Under the pieces are notes generated by a model. That model was not told the origin of the DNA. It saw nothing but the letters and a program-made list of their open reading frames with translations, and made no database searches. Below are positions 16,426-25,529 of a stretch of 51,651 bases of DNA, piece by piece. The stretch comes from JOPF136 sp035272605 (GTDB lineage: Bacteria; Acidobacteriota; Terriglobia; Acidiferrales; UBA7541). The DNA lies in contig DATEQM010000258.1 of NCBI GenBank assembly GCA_035272605.1, positions 1 through 51,651 of the forward strand, in the 5' to 3' direction. Made by a program: the position numbers and the translations under genes. Numbering within the stretch: position 1 is the stretch's first letter; each line of letters starts with the position of its first letter.

Positions 16426-16935
16426 ATGATCTACACGGTGGTGAAATACGGGAGCGAAGTGCTGGAGCGGCCCACGCCGCGGGTCGAGAATTTCGACGAC
16501 GAACTGCGCAAAATGACCGACGACATGTTCGAGACCATGTACGCGGCGCGGGGCGTGGGGCTGGCCGCGCCGCAGATCGGGATTGCGCTGCGACTGGCGG
16601 TGGTGGACGTCAGCTCGGGGAAAAACGCGGAGGCGCGCATCGTGCTGGCGAACCCGGTGATCATCCACGCGGAAGGCGAGCAGCGGGAGGAGGAGGGCTG
16701 CCTTTCGCTGCCGAGCTTCCGGGGCAACGTGCTGCGGCCGATGTACGTGACGGTGCGCGCACAGGACGCCACCGGCCAGACCTTCGAGATGCGCGGCGAA
16801 CAATTGCTGGCCCGCGCCTTTTGCCACGAGATGGATCACCTGGACGGCGTGCTGTTTATTCAGCACCTGAGCATTCTGAAGCGCGACCTGATCCGGCGGA
16901 AAATCCGCAAACTTCGGAAGACGGGAGAGTGGTAA
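16426..16935 (+). CDS. def: Peptide deformylase
   Basis: A 169-residue peptide deformylase that removes the N-formyl group from nascent proteins. All three family motifs are present: motif 1 GVGLAAPQ at 43-50, motif 2 EEGCLSLPS with metal ligand Cys92, and motif 3 HEMDHLDG with ligands His134 and His138 and catalytic Glu135. It lies 20 bases upstream of fmt, forming the classic def-fmt pair. Confidence 0.97.
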   Translation: MIYTVVKYGSEVLERPTPRVENFDDELRKMTDDMFETMYAARGVGLAAPQIGIALRLAVVDVSSGKNAEARIVLANPVIIHAEGEQREEEGCLSLPSFRGNVLRPMYVTVRAQDATGQTFEMRGEQLLARAFCHEMDHLDGVLFIQHLSILKRDLIRRKIRKLRKTGEW

Positions 16936-16955
16936 TCCCGCTCCGCGGGCGACCG

Positions 16956-17897
16956 ATGCGAGTGCTCTTCTGCGGCACGCCGGAGATCGGAATCCCGACG
17001 CTGCGCGCGCTGCTCGCCGATGCGCGCTTCCTCGTGGACGGGGTGGTCACGCAGCCGGACCGGCCACGAGGGCGCGGGCTCGCGCCGGGCGAATCCGCCG
17101 TAAAACAACTGGCGCGGGAAGCGGCGCTGGACGTGTTCCAGCCGGAGAAAATCCGTTCGCCGGAAGCGCAGAAGTGGATTGAGGCGAAAGCACCGGACGC
17201 CGCGGTGCTGATCGCCTACGGGCAGATTTTGCCGGCGCGGCTGCTGTCCATCCCGCGGCTGGGCTGGATCAACCTGCATGCCTCGCTCCTGCCGAAGTAC
17301 CGCGGCGCCGCGCCGATTGCCTGGGCGATTGCCAACGGGGAAACGCGCACGGGAATCACCACCATGCAGATTGACGCGGGGATGGACACGGGCTCGCTGT
17401 TGCTGCGCAAAGAGATGGAGATCGGCCCGGAGGAAACCGCGCCGGAGCTTTCCGCGCGCATGGCGGAGGCGGGCGAGCCGCTGGTGATCGAGACGTTGGC
17501 AGGGCTCGAAGCCGGCACGCTGCGCGGCCAGGTACAGGACAACGAGCAGGCGAGCTACGCGCCGCTGCTGCGGCGCGAAGACGGGGGCATCCGGTGGGAA
17601 ATGCCGGCGCGGCAGATTTACAACCGCATGCGCGGCTTCGCGCCCTGGCCGGGGACATTCGCGGAGTTTCGCGGGGGCCGCGTGCACCTGTGGGGACGCC
17701 CAGCCGCGCGGGAGGTGACGCCGAATGAGGCTGCGGCTCCGGGCAGCGTGAAAGAAGCGGTGGGCGCTGTGCTCGCGGCATGCGGGGAGGGCACCTGGCT
17801 CGAAATCACCGAGGCGCAGCCGGAGGGGCGGAGGCGCATGTCCGCGCGGGAGTTTCTGCGCGGCGCGCGGCTGCTGGCCGGCGAGCGGTTCCAATGA
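16956..17897 (+). CDS. fmt: Methionyl-tRNA formyltransferase
   Basis: A 313-residue Fmt, of usual length, which formylates initiator Met-tRNA using 10-formyl-THF. The N-terminal formyltransferase domain begins MRVLFCGTPEIGIPTLRAL and carries INLHASLLPKYRGAAPI with the catalytic Asn/His and the SLLP signature, followed by GITTMQIDAGMDTG. The C-terminal OB-like tRNA-binding domain follows (about 205-313). The ATG at 16956 matches the family start; the frame stays open upstream through the end of def without family-like sequence. Its stop overlaps the rsmB start (ATGA). Confidence 0.96.
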   Translation: MRVLFCGTPEIGIPTLRALLADARFLVDGVVTQPDRPRGRGLAPGESAVKQLAREAALDVFQPEKIRSPEAQKWIEAKAPDAAVLIAYGQILPARLLSIPRLGWINLHASLLPKYRGAAPIAWAIANGETRTGITTMQIDAGMDTGSLLLRKEMEIGPEETAPELSARMAEAGEPLVIETLAGLEAGTLRGQVQDNEQASYAPLLRREDGGIRWEMPARQIYNRMRGFAPWPGTFAEFRGGRVHLWGRPAAREVTPNEAAAPGSVKEAVGAVLAACGEGTWLEITEAQPEGRRRMSAREFLRGARLLAGERFQ

Positions 17898-19270
17898 AGG
17901 TATCTCCGGCGCGCTCCGCGGCGTTCGATACCCTGCTGCGGGTGGAACGCGATGCAGCATTCGCCACCGACGCGCTGGACGCGCGCCTGGCGGAGGTTCA
18001 CGCGAAGCGAGAAGACGCGGCGCTGGCGACGGAACTGGTGATGGGTGTGCTGCGCTGGCAGCGCCTGCTCGATTTTCTGGTCGCGCGATTCGCGGATCGC
18101 GCCGCGGAGTCGCTGGACCGGGAGGTACTGCTGGCGCTGCGGCTGGGCCTCTATCAACTGCGATACCTCTCGCGGGTACCTGCGGCGGCGGCGGTAAACG
18201 AGAGCGTCGAGCTAGTGAAACGCGCGAGAAAAAAGTCCGCTGCCGGGCTGGTGAACGCCGCTCTGCGCCGCGCGGCGAGCACCCTGGAGCTTCGCGGCCC
18301 GGCGGAATTACTGCTGCCGGGGAACCTCTCTCCCGTGGATCATCTGGGCATCGCGCTCTCGCATCCCGCATGGCTCGTGGAACGATGGCTCGCGCATTTC
18401 GGGGAGGAGTCCACGCGCGCTCTGCTGGACACGAACAATCGGCCGCCGCCGTTGATCGCAGCCGTACTTGATCCCGGGCAAACGGCCGGCGTCGCGGCCT
18501 CGCTTGCCGAAGCAGGCTTTGAGGCCGCGCCGGGGCGATGGCTTTCCTCCGCCATCGAGTTGCGCCGGGTGCCGCGGGGCGGAGCGGCGCGGGCCGGAGC
18601 GGTGGGCGAGGGCAGGATGTTTCTTCAGGACGAAGCCTCACAGATGATTCCGCTGCTGCTCGACGTGCAGCCGGGCCAGCGCGTGCTCGATCTGTGCGCT
18701 GCGCCGGGAGGGAAAACAGCGCGGCTGGCGCGGCAGGCGGGGCGGTCCGGCGTGGTGGCTGCCGACGTGCATTTGCACCGGCTGCGGCAGATGCGCGAGT
18801 TCCTGGCCCGTTTGGGCGCCGGAAATGTTCACCCCGTGGCCCTCGATGGAACGGCGCCGCTGCCCTTCGGTGTGCGATTCGATCGCATCCTGGTGGATGC
18901 GCCGTGTTCGGGCAGCGGCACGCTGGCGCGGAATCCGGAAATCCGCTGGCGGCTGCGGCCGGAGGATTTGCCGGCGCTGGCGGAAAAGCAGACGGCGCTC
19001 GTGAGCCAGGCGCTGGCACAACTCGCGCCAGGAGGACGATTGGTGTATTCCACGTGCTCGCTCGAGCCGGAAGAGAATGAACAGGTGGTGGCCGCGGCGC
19101 TCGCCGCTCATCCTGGAGCACGCGCGGTGAGCGCGGAGGTTGCCCTCGCGGCGCATGTTCGGCCGGGCGTGGACGTGCACGCGCTGTTCGAGGTCCAAGG
19201 TTATTTCCGCACGCTGCCGTGGGTGCATGGCACCGACGGTTTTTTTGCCGCAGTCCTGGAAACACATTAG
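17894..19270 (+). CDS. rsmB: 16S rRNA m5C967 methyltransferase
   Basis: A 458-residue RsmB (Sun/Fmu). The N-terminal NusB-like RNA-binding domain (about 1-135: SPARSAAFDTLLRVE...LALRLGLYQLRYLSRVPAAAAVNESVELVK) is followed by a SAM methyltransferase domain. Key motifs are LDLCAAPGGKTARLA for SAM, VDAPCSGSGTL with motif IV Cys, and YSTCSLEPEENE with the catalytic motif VI Cys. It overlaps the fmt stop by ATGA, so the def-fmt-rsmB genes are one operon. Its end faces the convergent M1 peptidase gene. Confidence 0.95.
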   Translation: MKVSPARSAAFDTLLRVERDAAFATDALDARLAEVHAKREDAALATELVMGVLRWQRLLDFLVARFADRAAESLDREVLLALRLGLYQLRYLSRVPAAAAVNESVELVKRARKKSAAGLVNAALRRAASTLELRGPAELLLPGNLSPVDHLGIALSHPAWLVERWLAHFGEESTRALLDTNNRPPPLIAAVLDPGQTAGVAASLAEAGFEAAPGRWLSSAIELRRVPRGGAARAGAVGEGRMFLQDEASQMIPLLLDVQPGQRVLDLCAAPGGKTARLARQAGRSGVVAADVHLHRLRQMREFLARLGAGNVHPVALDGTAPLPFGVRFDRILVDAPCSGSGTLARNPEIRWRLRPEDLPALAEKQTALVSQALAQLAPGGRLVYSTCSLEPEENEQVVAAALAAHPGARAVSAEVALAAHVRPGVDVHALFEVQGYFRTLPWVHGTDGFFAAVLETH

Positions 19271-19327
19271 CTTGCAGAATCCACCACGCCACGGGAACGG
19301 GCAGGAGAGTTTCCCGCGGCGATGTCC

Positions 19328-21769
19328 TTACTGCTTTATTTCCGCGAGCAGGTCTGCATTGCCAGCAATCGAGAGCTTCTCCACTTTCATGGGCAGAGTG
19401 AAGTCGAGCGGCTGCAGGGGGAGGATGGCCTTGAGCGTGCCCAGCCGGACGGTCTTCCCGCCGATTTGGGCGTACAGCGGAACCACATCCTTCCAACTGT
19501 CCGGGACATTTGATCGGCGCAGTTCGCCGGTGACATGGGTTTTTCCGTCGGCGGTGGCCTCCACCTTGTAGGAAAATTTGTATTCGGGGATGCCCGTTCC
19601 GTAGACGTACTGGTTGAAGAACCAGTTCATCTTGTGGTTCCCGTCGAGGTCCATCGCCGGGATCATATGTTTTTCCACGATGGCCTTAAAGTCCTCGGTG
19701 GAGGCGGCCTTATTGTCGAAGGTGTGGCAGTAGTCCTGCATCATGGCCTTGAAGAGACGATCCGTGTCCTGGGTCCTTCCGTCGTAGAGCTGCATGCGCA
19801 ACATTTGCAGCACGTAGCCACCCTTCGAGTAAATAAGATTCTGATAGGAACTAGGATCGGTTTGCGATGAGAAAATCCGCAGGCCCATCCAGATGGGGCC
19901 GAGCTGCTCGACGGTATGGCGATGAGTGTCTGTCTTGCGCAGAAGGTCCATCTCCCGGTGCATTTGGCCGAGGAACTCCTTCTGGTCGCGGCGCACGGAA
20001 ACGTAGAGCATTCCGGAAAACTCGGCGAATCCCTCCGAGAGCCACTGGTCGTGGTAGCTCTTCCAGCCCACGCGGTGGCCCCACCATTGGTGCGAGGTCT
20101 CATGGGCGCGGAAAAAATCCGTAAGACGCACGTCCGCGGAGTCCCGGAGTCCAATGGCGTGCCTCTGCGTGGGATCCAGAAAAGTGAGCCAAGAGAGAAA
20201 CAGGAGTCCCGGCCATCCCTGGCCGTAGGCGCCCGGAATATTGGTCACCGTCAACTGCTTGTAGGGATAGGGCCCGAAGTAGTTCTGGAACAGCCGCACG
20301 GTGTTGGCGGTTTCGTCGCCAATGGGTTTCACCAGCGCCGCAGCGCTCAGATTTCCCATCGCCGAGGTCATCTCGCTGTCGGGCCCGAACGTAGCGGTGA
20401 GCTGGATCGTGGACAGGTTGCTGTCCGGCGCTTCGTTGGCGTAGACCTGGACGTCCACGTTTCCGGCCTTCTCGGTATAGGACTTGTAGCCGCCAAAGGC
20501 GAAGCCGGCCACGGCGAGCGGGATCTCGCTCTTCCACGAGGTGATGCGCGTGTTCCCTTCGGTGGTTTCGTTCACTTTTCCGCCGGTGGCGACCAGGGTG
20601 TAGTGTTTCGGGCTGCGGAAGGTCAGCTCGAAATCAGAGCGCACAGCGAACTGCGTGGCGCCGAACTCGGAGGCGAACGGGACGGGGTACCAGCCGAAGC
20701 TCTCGCAAAAATAGTTGCCGTCGCCGACCTTGCGGACGGCCCGTTTTCCGCCGTAGCGGAAATCTAGGACTTCGGTGCGGCCGGCTTGTGTGGGCTCGCG
20801 GAGGACCACGGCCACATACTCGCCGTAGGATTGGATGCGGTCCTTGGACTCGCGGGCTTGGATGAAGTCCAGCGTGCCGCCCTGAGCATCCTTCACGGAG
20901 CTGAGGCGGAGGTTGGAGTCGAGCTCGAAGAGCAGCACCTTCTCTCCGGAAAACCGGGGCTGGACGCTGACGTGGACGGTGGCATCCAGGTCGGCATTCT
21001 CGGCGACCGAGGCCTCGATTTTGTAGCTGGGGATGAGAAAGTCCATGCGCGCCACGGGATCGTCGTAGACGTGCCGAGGGTCGCGGTCGCCGGCGGGGAA
21101 TTGCATCCAGACGTCGTGGGGAATGAATGGGCCCACTTGCGTCCAGCGGCTGACCAACATTTCCTCGGGTTCCATGGCGTCGTCCACGATTTCCACCCAC
21201 TTGCCGTCGTCGGCTTTCAAGTCCGCCAGAAAATAGGCGGTGCGTTTGGGATCACCGGAGAGGACGCTCTTGAACAGCCGCGGAAGGTACTGCCCGCCCA
21301 CATCCTCGCGGGCCAGCTGGCGCCTGGCGTAGAGGTCGTCGGCGGGGCCCCCGCCCTTCCACTTCACCTGTTTGGCAATCTCCTCGAAGAGTCCATCGGT
21401 GGAGCTGAAGACGGCCTCGTCGAACGAGAAGCTCAGTTTCTCTCCGCCTTTTGTGAAGAGCTCCAACTGGTGCTCCTCGGTGGCATTGGGCGGGAGCGCT
21501 TCCACGCTGCCGTGGCCGTGGAAGACGGCGCCAAAGGGAATGCCGGCGGCAGGTTCGGTGAACTCGATGGTGCCGTCCTTCAGCAGGATATGCACGCGAT
21601 CGCGGGCAATGTCTACATTTTCAACTACCGCAAATTTCTGAGCGTCCATCGCTGGGTTCAGCAGCACCTTCCAGACGCTGGATGGCACTTGGGGGGGAGG
21701 CGTTTGCGCGGGAATCGCCGGGCTGATTGCCAGGCAGACCAGGACGCAAAGAAGGAGTTTTCCAGGCAT
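19328..21769 (-). CDS. Exported M1-family metallopeptidase
   Basis: An 813-residue exported protein. The ATG at 21769 has GAGGAG a few bases upstream and gives a signal peptide (MPGKLLLCVLVCLAISPAIP, cut near AQ). The zinc site HETSH (His556, Glu557, His560) is followed after exactly 18 residues by Glu579 in WLSEGFAEF, the M1 pattern HExxHx18E. A large N-terminal beta region (about 30-400) and a C-terminal region with FNQYVYGTGIPEY complete the architecture. The canonical GxMEN exopeptidase motif is not obvious, so it may not be a classical aminopeptidase. It probably degrades peptides in the periplasm. It converges on rsmB and is divergent from the PASTA gene. Confidence 0.9.
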   Translation of the reverse strand: MPGKLLLCVLVCLAISPAIPAQTPPPQVPSSVWKVLLNPAMDAQKFAVVENVDIARDRVHILLKDGTIEFTEPAAGIPFGAVFHGHGSVEALPPNATEEHQLELFTKGGEKLSFSFDEAVFSSTDGLFEEIAKQVKWKGGGPADDLYARRQLAREDVGGQYLPRLFKSVLSGDPKRTAYFLADLKADDGKWVEIVDDAMEPEEMLVSRWTQVGPFIPHDVWMQFPAGDRDPRHVYDDPVARMDFLIPSYKIEASVAENADLDATVHVSVQPRFSGEKVLLFELDSNLRLSSVKDAQGGTLDFIQARESKDRIQSYGEYVAVVLREPTQAGRTEVLDFRYGGKRAVRKVGDGNYFCESFGWYPVPFASEFGATQFAVRSDFELTFRSPKHYTLVATGGKVNETTEGNTRITSWKSEIPLAVAGFAFGGYKSYTEKAGNVDVQVYANEAPDSNLSTIQLTATFGPDSEMTSAMGNLSAAALVKPIGDETANTVRLFQNYFGPYPYKQLTVTNIPGAYGQGWPGLLFLSWLTFLDPTQRHAIGLRDSADVRLTDFFRAHETSHQWWGHRVGWKSYHDQWLSEGFAEFSGMLYVSVRRDQKEFLGQMHREMDLLRKTDTHRHTVEQLGPIWMGLRIFSSQTDPSSYQNLIYSKGGYVLQMLRMQLYDGRTQDTDRLFKAMMQDYCHTFDNKAASTEDFKAIVEKHMIPAMDLDGNHKMNWFFNQYVYGTGIPEYKFSYKVEATADGKTHVTGELRRSNVPDSWKDVVPLYAQIGGKTVRLGTLKAILPLQPLDFTLPMKVEKLSIAGNADLLAEIKQ

Positions 21770-21985
21770 GGGCACTCCTCGATGGAAAGATCGCCGCCAG
21801 ATATTAGCAGACCGCAAAATATCTGGCCATAAAAGTTACGGGTCGGGGCCGGCCGGAAAGAGGAGGGATGCGCGGCCTCCCGCCCGGCGGATTGTGCGCG
21901 GCCCGCGCGGGGAACCGCGGGACTCTGCCGGCCTGGATTGAAGGGTCCACCTCCTCGTGATAGCCTCGTCGGGAGATTCCATTTC

Positions 21986-22711
21986 ATGGCATTTCGCGAA
22001 GCAGTAGGGCGGACATTCGGGGTGGCGGTGCGGATTTTCGTGCTGCTGGCGGTCGGATTCTTGAGCATGCTCATCACCATCCGCCTTACGATTCACGGGC
22101 GGGAAGTGAAGGTGCCCGACGTGACGAACCTGCGCGCGGGCGATGCCCAGTCACGACTGGCGGAACGCGGGCTGGGGATCCGGATCGAGGACCGTGTGTA
22201 CAGCGCTCTGCCGCGCGACATGGTGATCCGCCAGAGCCCGAAGCCTGGGGAGAGCGTGCGGACTGCGCAGCGGGTGCACGTGGTAATCAGCCTGGGGACG
22301 CAGGCGCGGCCGGTGCCGGAACTGGTGGGGGACAGCACGCGCGCGGCTCGTATCGCCATCCTCGAAGCGGGGATGCAGCTCGGCCACGTGTCCGACGTGC
22401 ATCTGGAGGGGGCGGACCCGGACACCGTCCTGGAGCAGGACCCTCCGGGCAGCGCGAAGTCCACGCACAGCCCGCGCATGGATCTGCTCATTGGCCTGGG
22501 GCCTGCCGAGGCCGCCTACGTAATGCCGGATCTCAGCGGGCTGATGCCCGTGGATGCGCAGCGCCGGCTGGCGGCCGCGGGGCTCACGCTCGGGAAATTC
22601 CTCACCATGCCCGCGCCGGCCGAGAAGCGCGGCGCGGTGGTCGGCCAGTCCGTGCCGCGGGGCAGCCGTGTCGTTTCCGGCACGATCGTAGACCTGCAGT
22701 TGGGAGGATGA
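21986..22711 (+). CDS. Membrane-anchored PASTA-domain protein
   Basis: A 241-residue protein with an N-terminal transmembrane anchor (about 12-32, VRIFVLLAVGFLSMLITIRL) and three PASTA repeats: VKVPDVTNLRAGDAQSRLAE, ARPVPELVGDSTRAARIAIL and AYVMPDLSGLMPVDAQRRLA. Each is about 65-70 residues. PASTA domains bind peptidoglycan fragments, but here there is no kinase or transpeptidase domain. The ATG at 21986 has GGGAG about 10 bases upstream. It is followed by rpe after about 30 bases. The envelope location is inferred; the partner is unknown. Confidence 0.88.
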   Translation: MAFREAVGRTFGVAVRIFVLLAVGFLSMLITIRLTIHGREVKVPDVTNLRAGDAQSRLAERGLGIRIEDRVYSALPRDMVIRQSPKPGESVRTAQRVHVVISLGTQARPVPELVGDSTRAARIAILEAGMQLGHVSDVHLEGADPDTVLEQDPPGSAKSTHSPRMDLLIGLGPAEAAYVMPDLSGLMPVDAQRRLAAAGLTLGKFLTMPAPAEKRGAVVGQSVPRGSRVVSGTIVDLQLGG

Positions 22712-22742
22712 AGCCTGTGCTAAAATGGCGTGGGTTCGCCCA

Positions 22743-23426
22743 ATGAGACCACCGCTGGAAATTGCTCCTTCCATTCTGGCCGCCGATTTTGCCGCTCTGG
22801 GCGAGGCGGTGCGCGCCATTGAGAAGGGCGGCGCCGAACTGCTCCACGTGGACGTGATGGACGGGCACTTTGTGCCCAACATCTCCATCGGCATCCCGGT
22901 GGTGGAATCCCTCCGCAAGGCAACCCGGCTCCCGCTGGATGTGCATCTGATGATTGAAGCGCCGGAGCGCTACATTGACGCGTTTGCCGACGCCGGGGCG
23001 GACTCGTTGATCGTTCACCAGGAAGGGAACCACCACCTCCAGCGGCTGCTGGCCTCCATTCGGCACCGCAAGCTGGGCGTGGGTGTGGCCATCAATCCGG
23101 CCACTCCGGTGGGCACGCTGGTGGAAGTGCTGGGCGAGGTGGACGTGGTGCTGGTGATGTCGGTGAACCCAGGCTTTGGCGGGCAGAAGTTTTTGCCCGG
23201 CTCGCTGGGGAAAATGCGCATGTTGCGCGAGCTGCGCGAGCGGAACCGGTACACTTACCGGATTCAAGTGGATGGCGGAGTGGGGATGGACACGGTGGCG
23301 GACATCGCGCGCGCGGGGGGCGAAATTCTGGTGGCGGGCACCTGCGTGTTTCACGCGCCGGACCCCGCGGAAGCGGTGCGGAAACTTCGGCAGGCCGGCG
23401 CCGAGGCGCTGGCCCAAAGGGTGTGA
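22743..23426 (+). CDS. rpe: Ribulose-phosphate 3-epimerase
   Basis: A 227-residue Rpe, which interconverts ribulose-5-phosphate and xylulose-5-phosphate in the pentose phosphate pathway. The TIM-barrel motifs are present: IAPSILAADFAALGE, HVDVMDGHFVPNISIG with metal-binding His and catalytic Asp, VHLMIEAPERYI, MSVNPGFGGQKF and QVDGGVG. The ATG at 22743 gives the usual few residues before IAPSIL; the in-frame ATG at 22725 is an alternative and sits about 15 bases after a GGAGG. The stop overlaps a possible GTG start of bamD. Confidence 0.95.
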   Translation: MRPPLEIAPSILAADFAALGEAVRAIEKGGAELLHVDVMDGHFVPNISIGIPVVESLRKATRLPLDVHLMIEAPERYIDAFADAGADSLIVHQEGNHHLQRLLASIRHRKLGVGVAINPATPVGTLVEVLGEVDVVLVMSVNPGFGGQKFLPGSLGKMRMLRELRERNRYTYRIQVDGGVGMDTVADIARAGGEILVAGTCVFHAPDPAEAVRKLRQAGAEALAQRV

Positions 23427-23431
23427 TCGGA

Positions 23432-24700
23432 ATGGGCGGACCAGGACCACGAACGCGCGCGGCGGCCTTAGTGCTGTCCGTCGCCTTTCTCCTTGCCGGG
23501 TGCGAAAAGAAGAATGTGGCGGTGCGGGGCGCGGACACTACCGCCGAGCCCGACAAGGTGCTCTACGAGCGGGCCATCAATGACATCCAGCAGGGGCGCG
23601 AGACGGTGGCGCGGTTCAGCCTGGAAACTCTGCTGAACACCTACCCGGACAGCGAATACGTGGCCAAAGCCAAGCTGGCCATCGCCGACTCCTATTACAA
23701 GGACGGCACGACCGAGGGGTTCGCCCAGGCCATCAACGAATACAAGGATTTCATTACTTTCTTCCCTTATCTGGACGAGGCCGCTTACGCCCAGTACCGC
23801 ATCGGGATGGCGCATTACCGCCAGATGGAAAAGCCGGACCGTGACCAGTCGCAGGCGCAACTCGCCGAGCAGGAGTTCCAGAATTACCTGTTGAAGTATC
23901 CGCAGGGCGCGCAGGCCGCGGAAGTGGAACAGAAGCTGCGCGAAGTGCAGGAAGTCATCGCCGAGGGCGACTATCGCGTAGCGAAGTACTATTACGACAA
24001 AGGGGCCTATTACGCCTCCGCTCACCGGCTGACGGAAATTGTGGATCGCTATCCGCTGTACAGCCAGGCCGATGACGCCCTGTGGATGCTGGCGCAGGCC
24101 GCCGAGCACTTCGAACAACTCAAACCTTACGCCAACGATTATCTCAAGCGCATCGTGCGGGATTATCCGCTCTCCTCCCACGCGCAGGAGGCGAAGAACC
24201 TGCTGGAAAAAGCGGGGGTGCCCGTGCCGCAGCCGAATCCGGAAGCGCTGGCGCGGATGCAGAGCGAGAAGGAACGTGCCAAACAAAAAACACCCATGAC
24301 CCAGAAAGCCATGGGACTGTTCAAATCGGGGCCCAATGTTGCCACTGCCGTGCATTCCGGAACGCCGCAAATGAATCCTCCCGGGCAGGAGAACACGGAG
24401 ACGTTGAGCGGCGGCGGCGGAACCACCGACATCGTGGCGAGCGGGGGCGGACAGACGGGGCATTCGGGACCTCCGCCGGTACGCACGGTCACTCCGCAGG
24501 AACGGCCTGCCGCCAACGCAGAAGCCGCCGATCCCAACGCGCCGGCGGCGGATGCTGCCGCGACGGACGCCGCGAAACAGCCGACGCTCCCCGATCTGCT
24601 TCCCAACCACGAGCCTACGAAGGCCAAAAAGGGCGAGAAGAAGCCGGAAGAGTCCAGCAGCAAGAAGAAAAAGGGATTTTGGAAGATCATTCCTTTCTAG
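23432..24700 (+). CDS. bamD: Outer-membrane assembly lipoprotein BamD, extended
   Basis: A 422-residue BamD/YfiO-type lipoprotein. A signal sequence ends in the lipobox LLAGC, giving a lipid-anchored N-terminal Cys. TPR-like repeats follow (about 45-260): YERAINDIQQGRETVARFSL, TYPDSEYVAKAKLAIADSYY, YKDFITFFPYLDEAAYAQYR and later units. The C-terminal 150 or so residues are a low-complexity Pro/Ala/Gly/Lys tail ending KKKKGFWKIIPF, absent from short proteobacterial BamD. ATG 23432 is preferred because AAAGGG lies about 10 bases before it; GTG 23423 overlapping the rpe stop is possible. It would work with BamA to insert beta barrels such as the receptor at 2758. Confidence 0.9.
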   Translation: MGGPGPRTRAAALVLSVAFLLAGCEKKNVAVRGADTTAEPDKVLYERAINDIQQGRETVARFSLETLLNTYPDSEYVAKAKLAIADSYYKDGTTEGFAQAINEYKDFITFFPYLDEAAYAQYRIGMAHYRQMEKPDRDQSQAQLAEQEFQNYLLKYPQGAQAAEVEQKLREVQEVIAEGDYRVAKYYYDKGAYYASAHRLTEIVDRYPLYSQADDALWMLAQAAEHFEQLKPYANDYLKRIVRDYPLSSHAQEAKNLLEKAGVPVPQPNPEALARMQSEKERAKQKTPMTQKAMGLFKSGPNVATAVHSGTPQMNPPGQENTETLSGGGGTTDIVASGGGQTGHSGPPPVRTVTPQERPAANAEAADPNAPAADAAATDAAKQPTLPDLLPNHEPTKAKKGEKKPEESSSKKKKGFWKIIPF

Positions 24701-24830
24701 TTGTTCCCACCTGGCTGCCTCGACTCGCAGGGGCCAAAGCCAAAAACTGAAAATCGAAAAACGAAAAACGTGGAGCAGGGTACGGCTCACTGCTTTCCCC
24801 GGGTTGCGGGTACACTGAGGGAGGTTGCAG

Positions 24831-25100
24831 ATGCCTCCCAGCGACACACAGACCCCGACGAAGGACACAGCACCGAAGAACCGCGGCGCCACATTGGCCC
24901 GCCAGTTTGCGCTGGCCGTGGAGCTGCCCTTCGTGCTCGTCGCTGCGGTGGGGCTCGGCGGCGCGATGGGCTACTGGCTGGACGCCCGGATGCATACCTC
25001 GCCGCTGTTCCTGCTGGTGCTGGGAGGGCTGGGATTCGCCGCGGGAGTCCTGGAGCTCGTGCGGCGCCTCACCCACTCGGGATCGCGCCGTGACTCGTGA
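24831..25100 (+). CDS. atpZ: AtpZ/AtpI-like F0 accessory protein
   Basis: An 89-residue protein with two hydrophobic segments (about 27-49 and 57-77: FALAVELPFVLVAAVGLGGA, GYWLD, FLLVLGGLGFAAGVLELVRR). The GxxxGYWLD pattern is typical of AtpZ-like proteins found before F0 genes, which are proposed to help ion transport or F0 assembly. GGGAGG lies 6 bases before the ATG at 24831. It overlaps the start of the next gene and opens the F0 cluster. Confidence 0.85.
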   Translation: MPPSDTQTPTKDTAPKNRGATLARQFALAVELPFVLVAAVGLGGAMGYWLDARMHTSPLFLLVLGGLGFAAGVLELVRRLTHSGSRRDS

Positions 25101-25506
25101 CGATTTTTCGCCGGGCGCAGCCAAACGCCGGATCGAGAGGTGGCTGTTGGTTGCGGGGCTGGTGGTGGCGGCATTCGCGGGATATTTTGGGAGCGCGCTG
25201 GCCGCAGCGGCCGTCCTGCTCGGCACCGGCCTGGCGTGGCTCAATTTCCATTGGATGAAAGAGGGCCTGGCGGCGTTCGAGCAGGTGTCCCGGCAGCAGA
25301 TGGGAGAGACCAAGGTGCGCATCCCGAAGTCGGTGATGCTTCGTTTTTTCGCGCGCACCGCGTTGATTCTGATAGTCCTGTATGTTAGCCTCGCGTATTC
25401 TTTGTTGCCTGCCTGGGCTCTACTGGCAGGAATTTTTACCCTGGTGGCTGCCGTGATGGGGGAAAGTGTGTACCAGATGACGAGCCGCAGGGGAGGATCG
25501 CGGTAG
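25090..25506 (+). CDS. atpI: ATP synthase subunit I-like protein
   Basis: A 138-residue membrane protein with four hydrophobic segments in pairs (LLVAGLVVAAFAGYFGSALA, AAAVLLGTGLAWLNFHWM, then two after residue 80). The layout matches AtpI, the c-ring assembly factor of F-type ATP synthases. The GTG at 25090 starts inside the preceding gene, whose TGA is at 25098-25100, giving translational coupling. It precedes atpB by about 20 bases. The family is loosely conserved, so the name rests on context as well as topology. Confidence 0.82.
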   Translation: MTRDDFSPGAAKRRIERWLLVAGLVVAAFAGYFGSALAAAAVLLGTGLAWLNFHWMKEGLAAFEQVSRQQMGETKVRIPKSVMLRFFARTALILIVLYVSLAYSLLPAWALLAGIFTLVAAVMGESVYQMTSRRGGSR

Positions 25507-25529
25507 CCGGCCGGACGGCCAAAGGTCGC

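Noticed and set aside
19280..19320. Possible terminator hairpin between rsmB and the M1 peptidase gene
   Set aside because: The arms (CGCCACGGGAA and TTCCCGCGGCG) are interrupted by a mismatch, and no T-run follows on either strand.
15022..19496. Long minus-strand frames opposite aroC, def, fmt and rsmB
   Set aside because: They span several intact conserved genes on the other strand and have low-complexity Arg/Pro/Ala composition.
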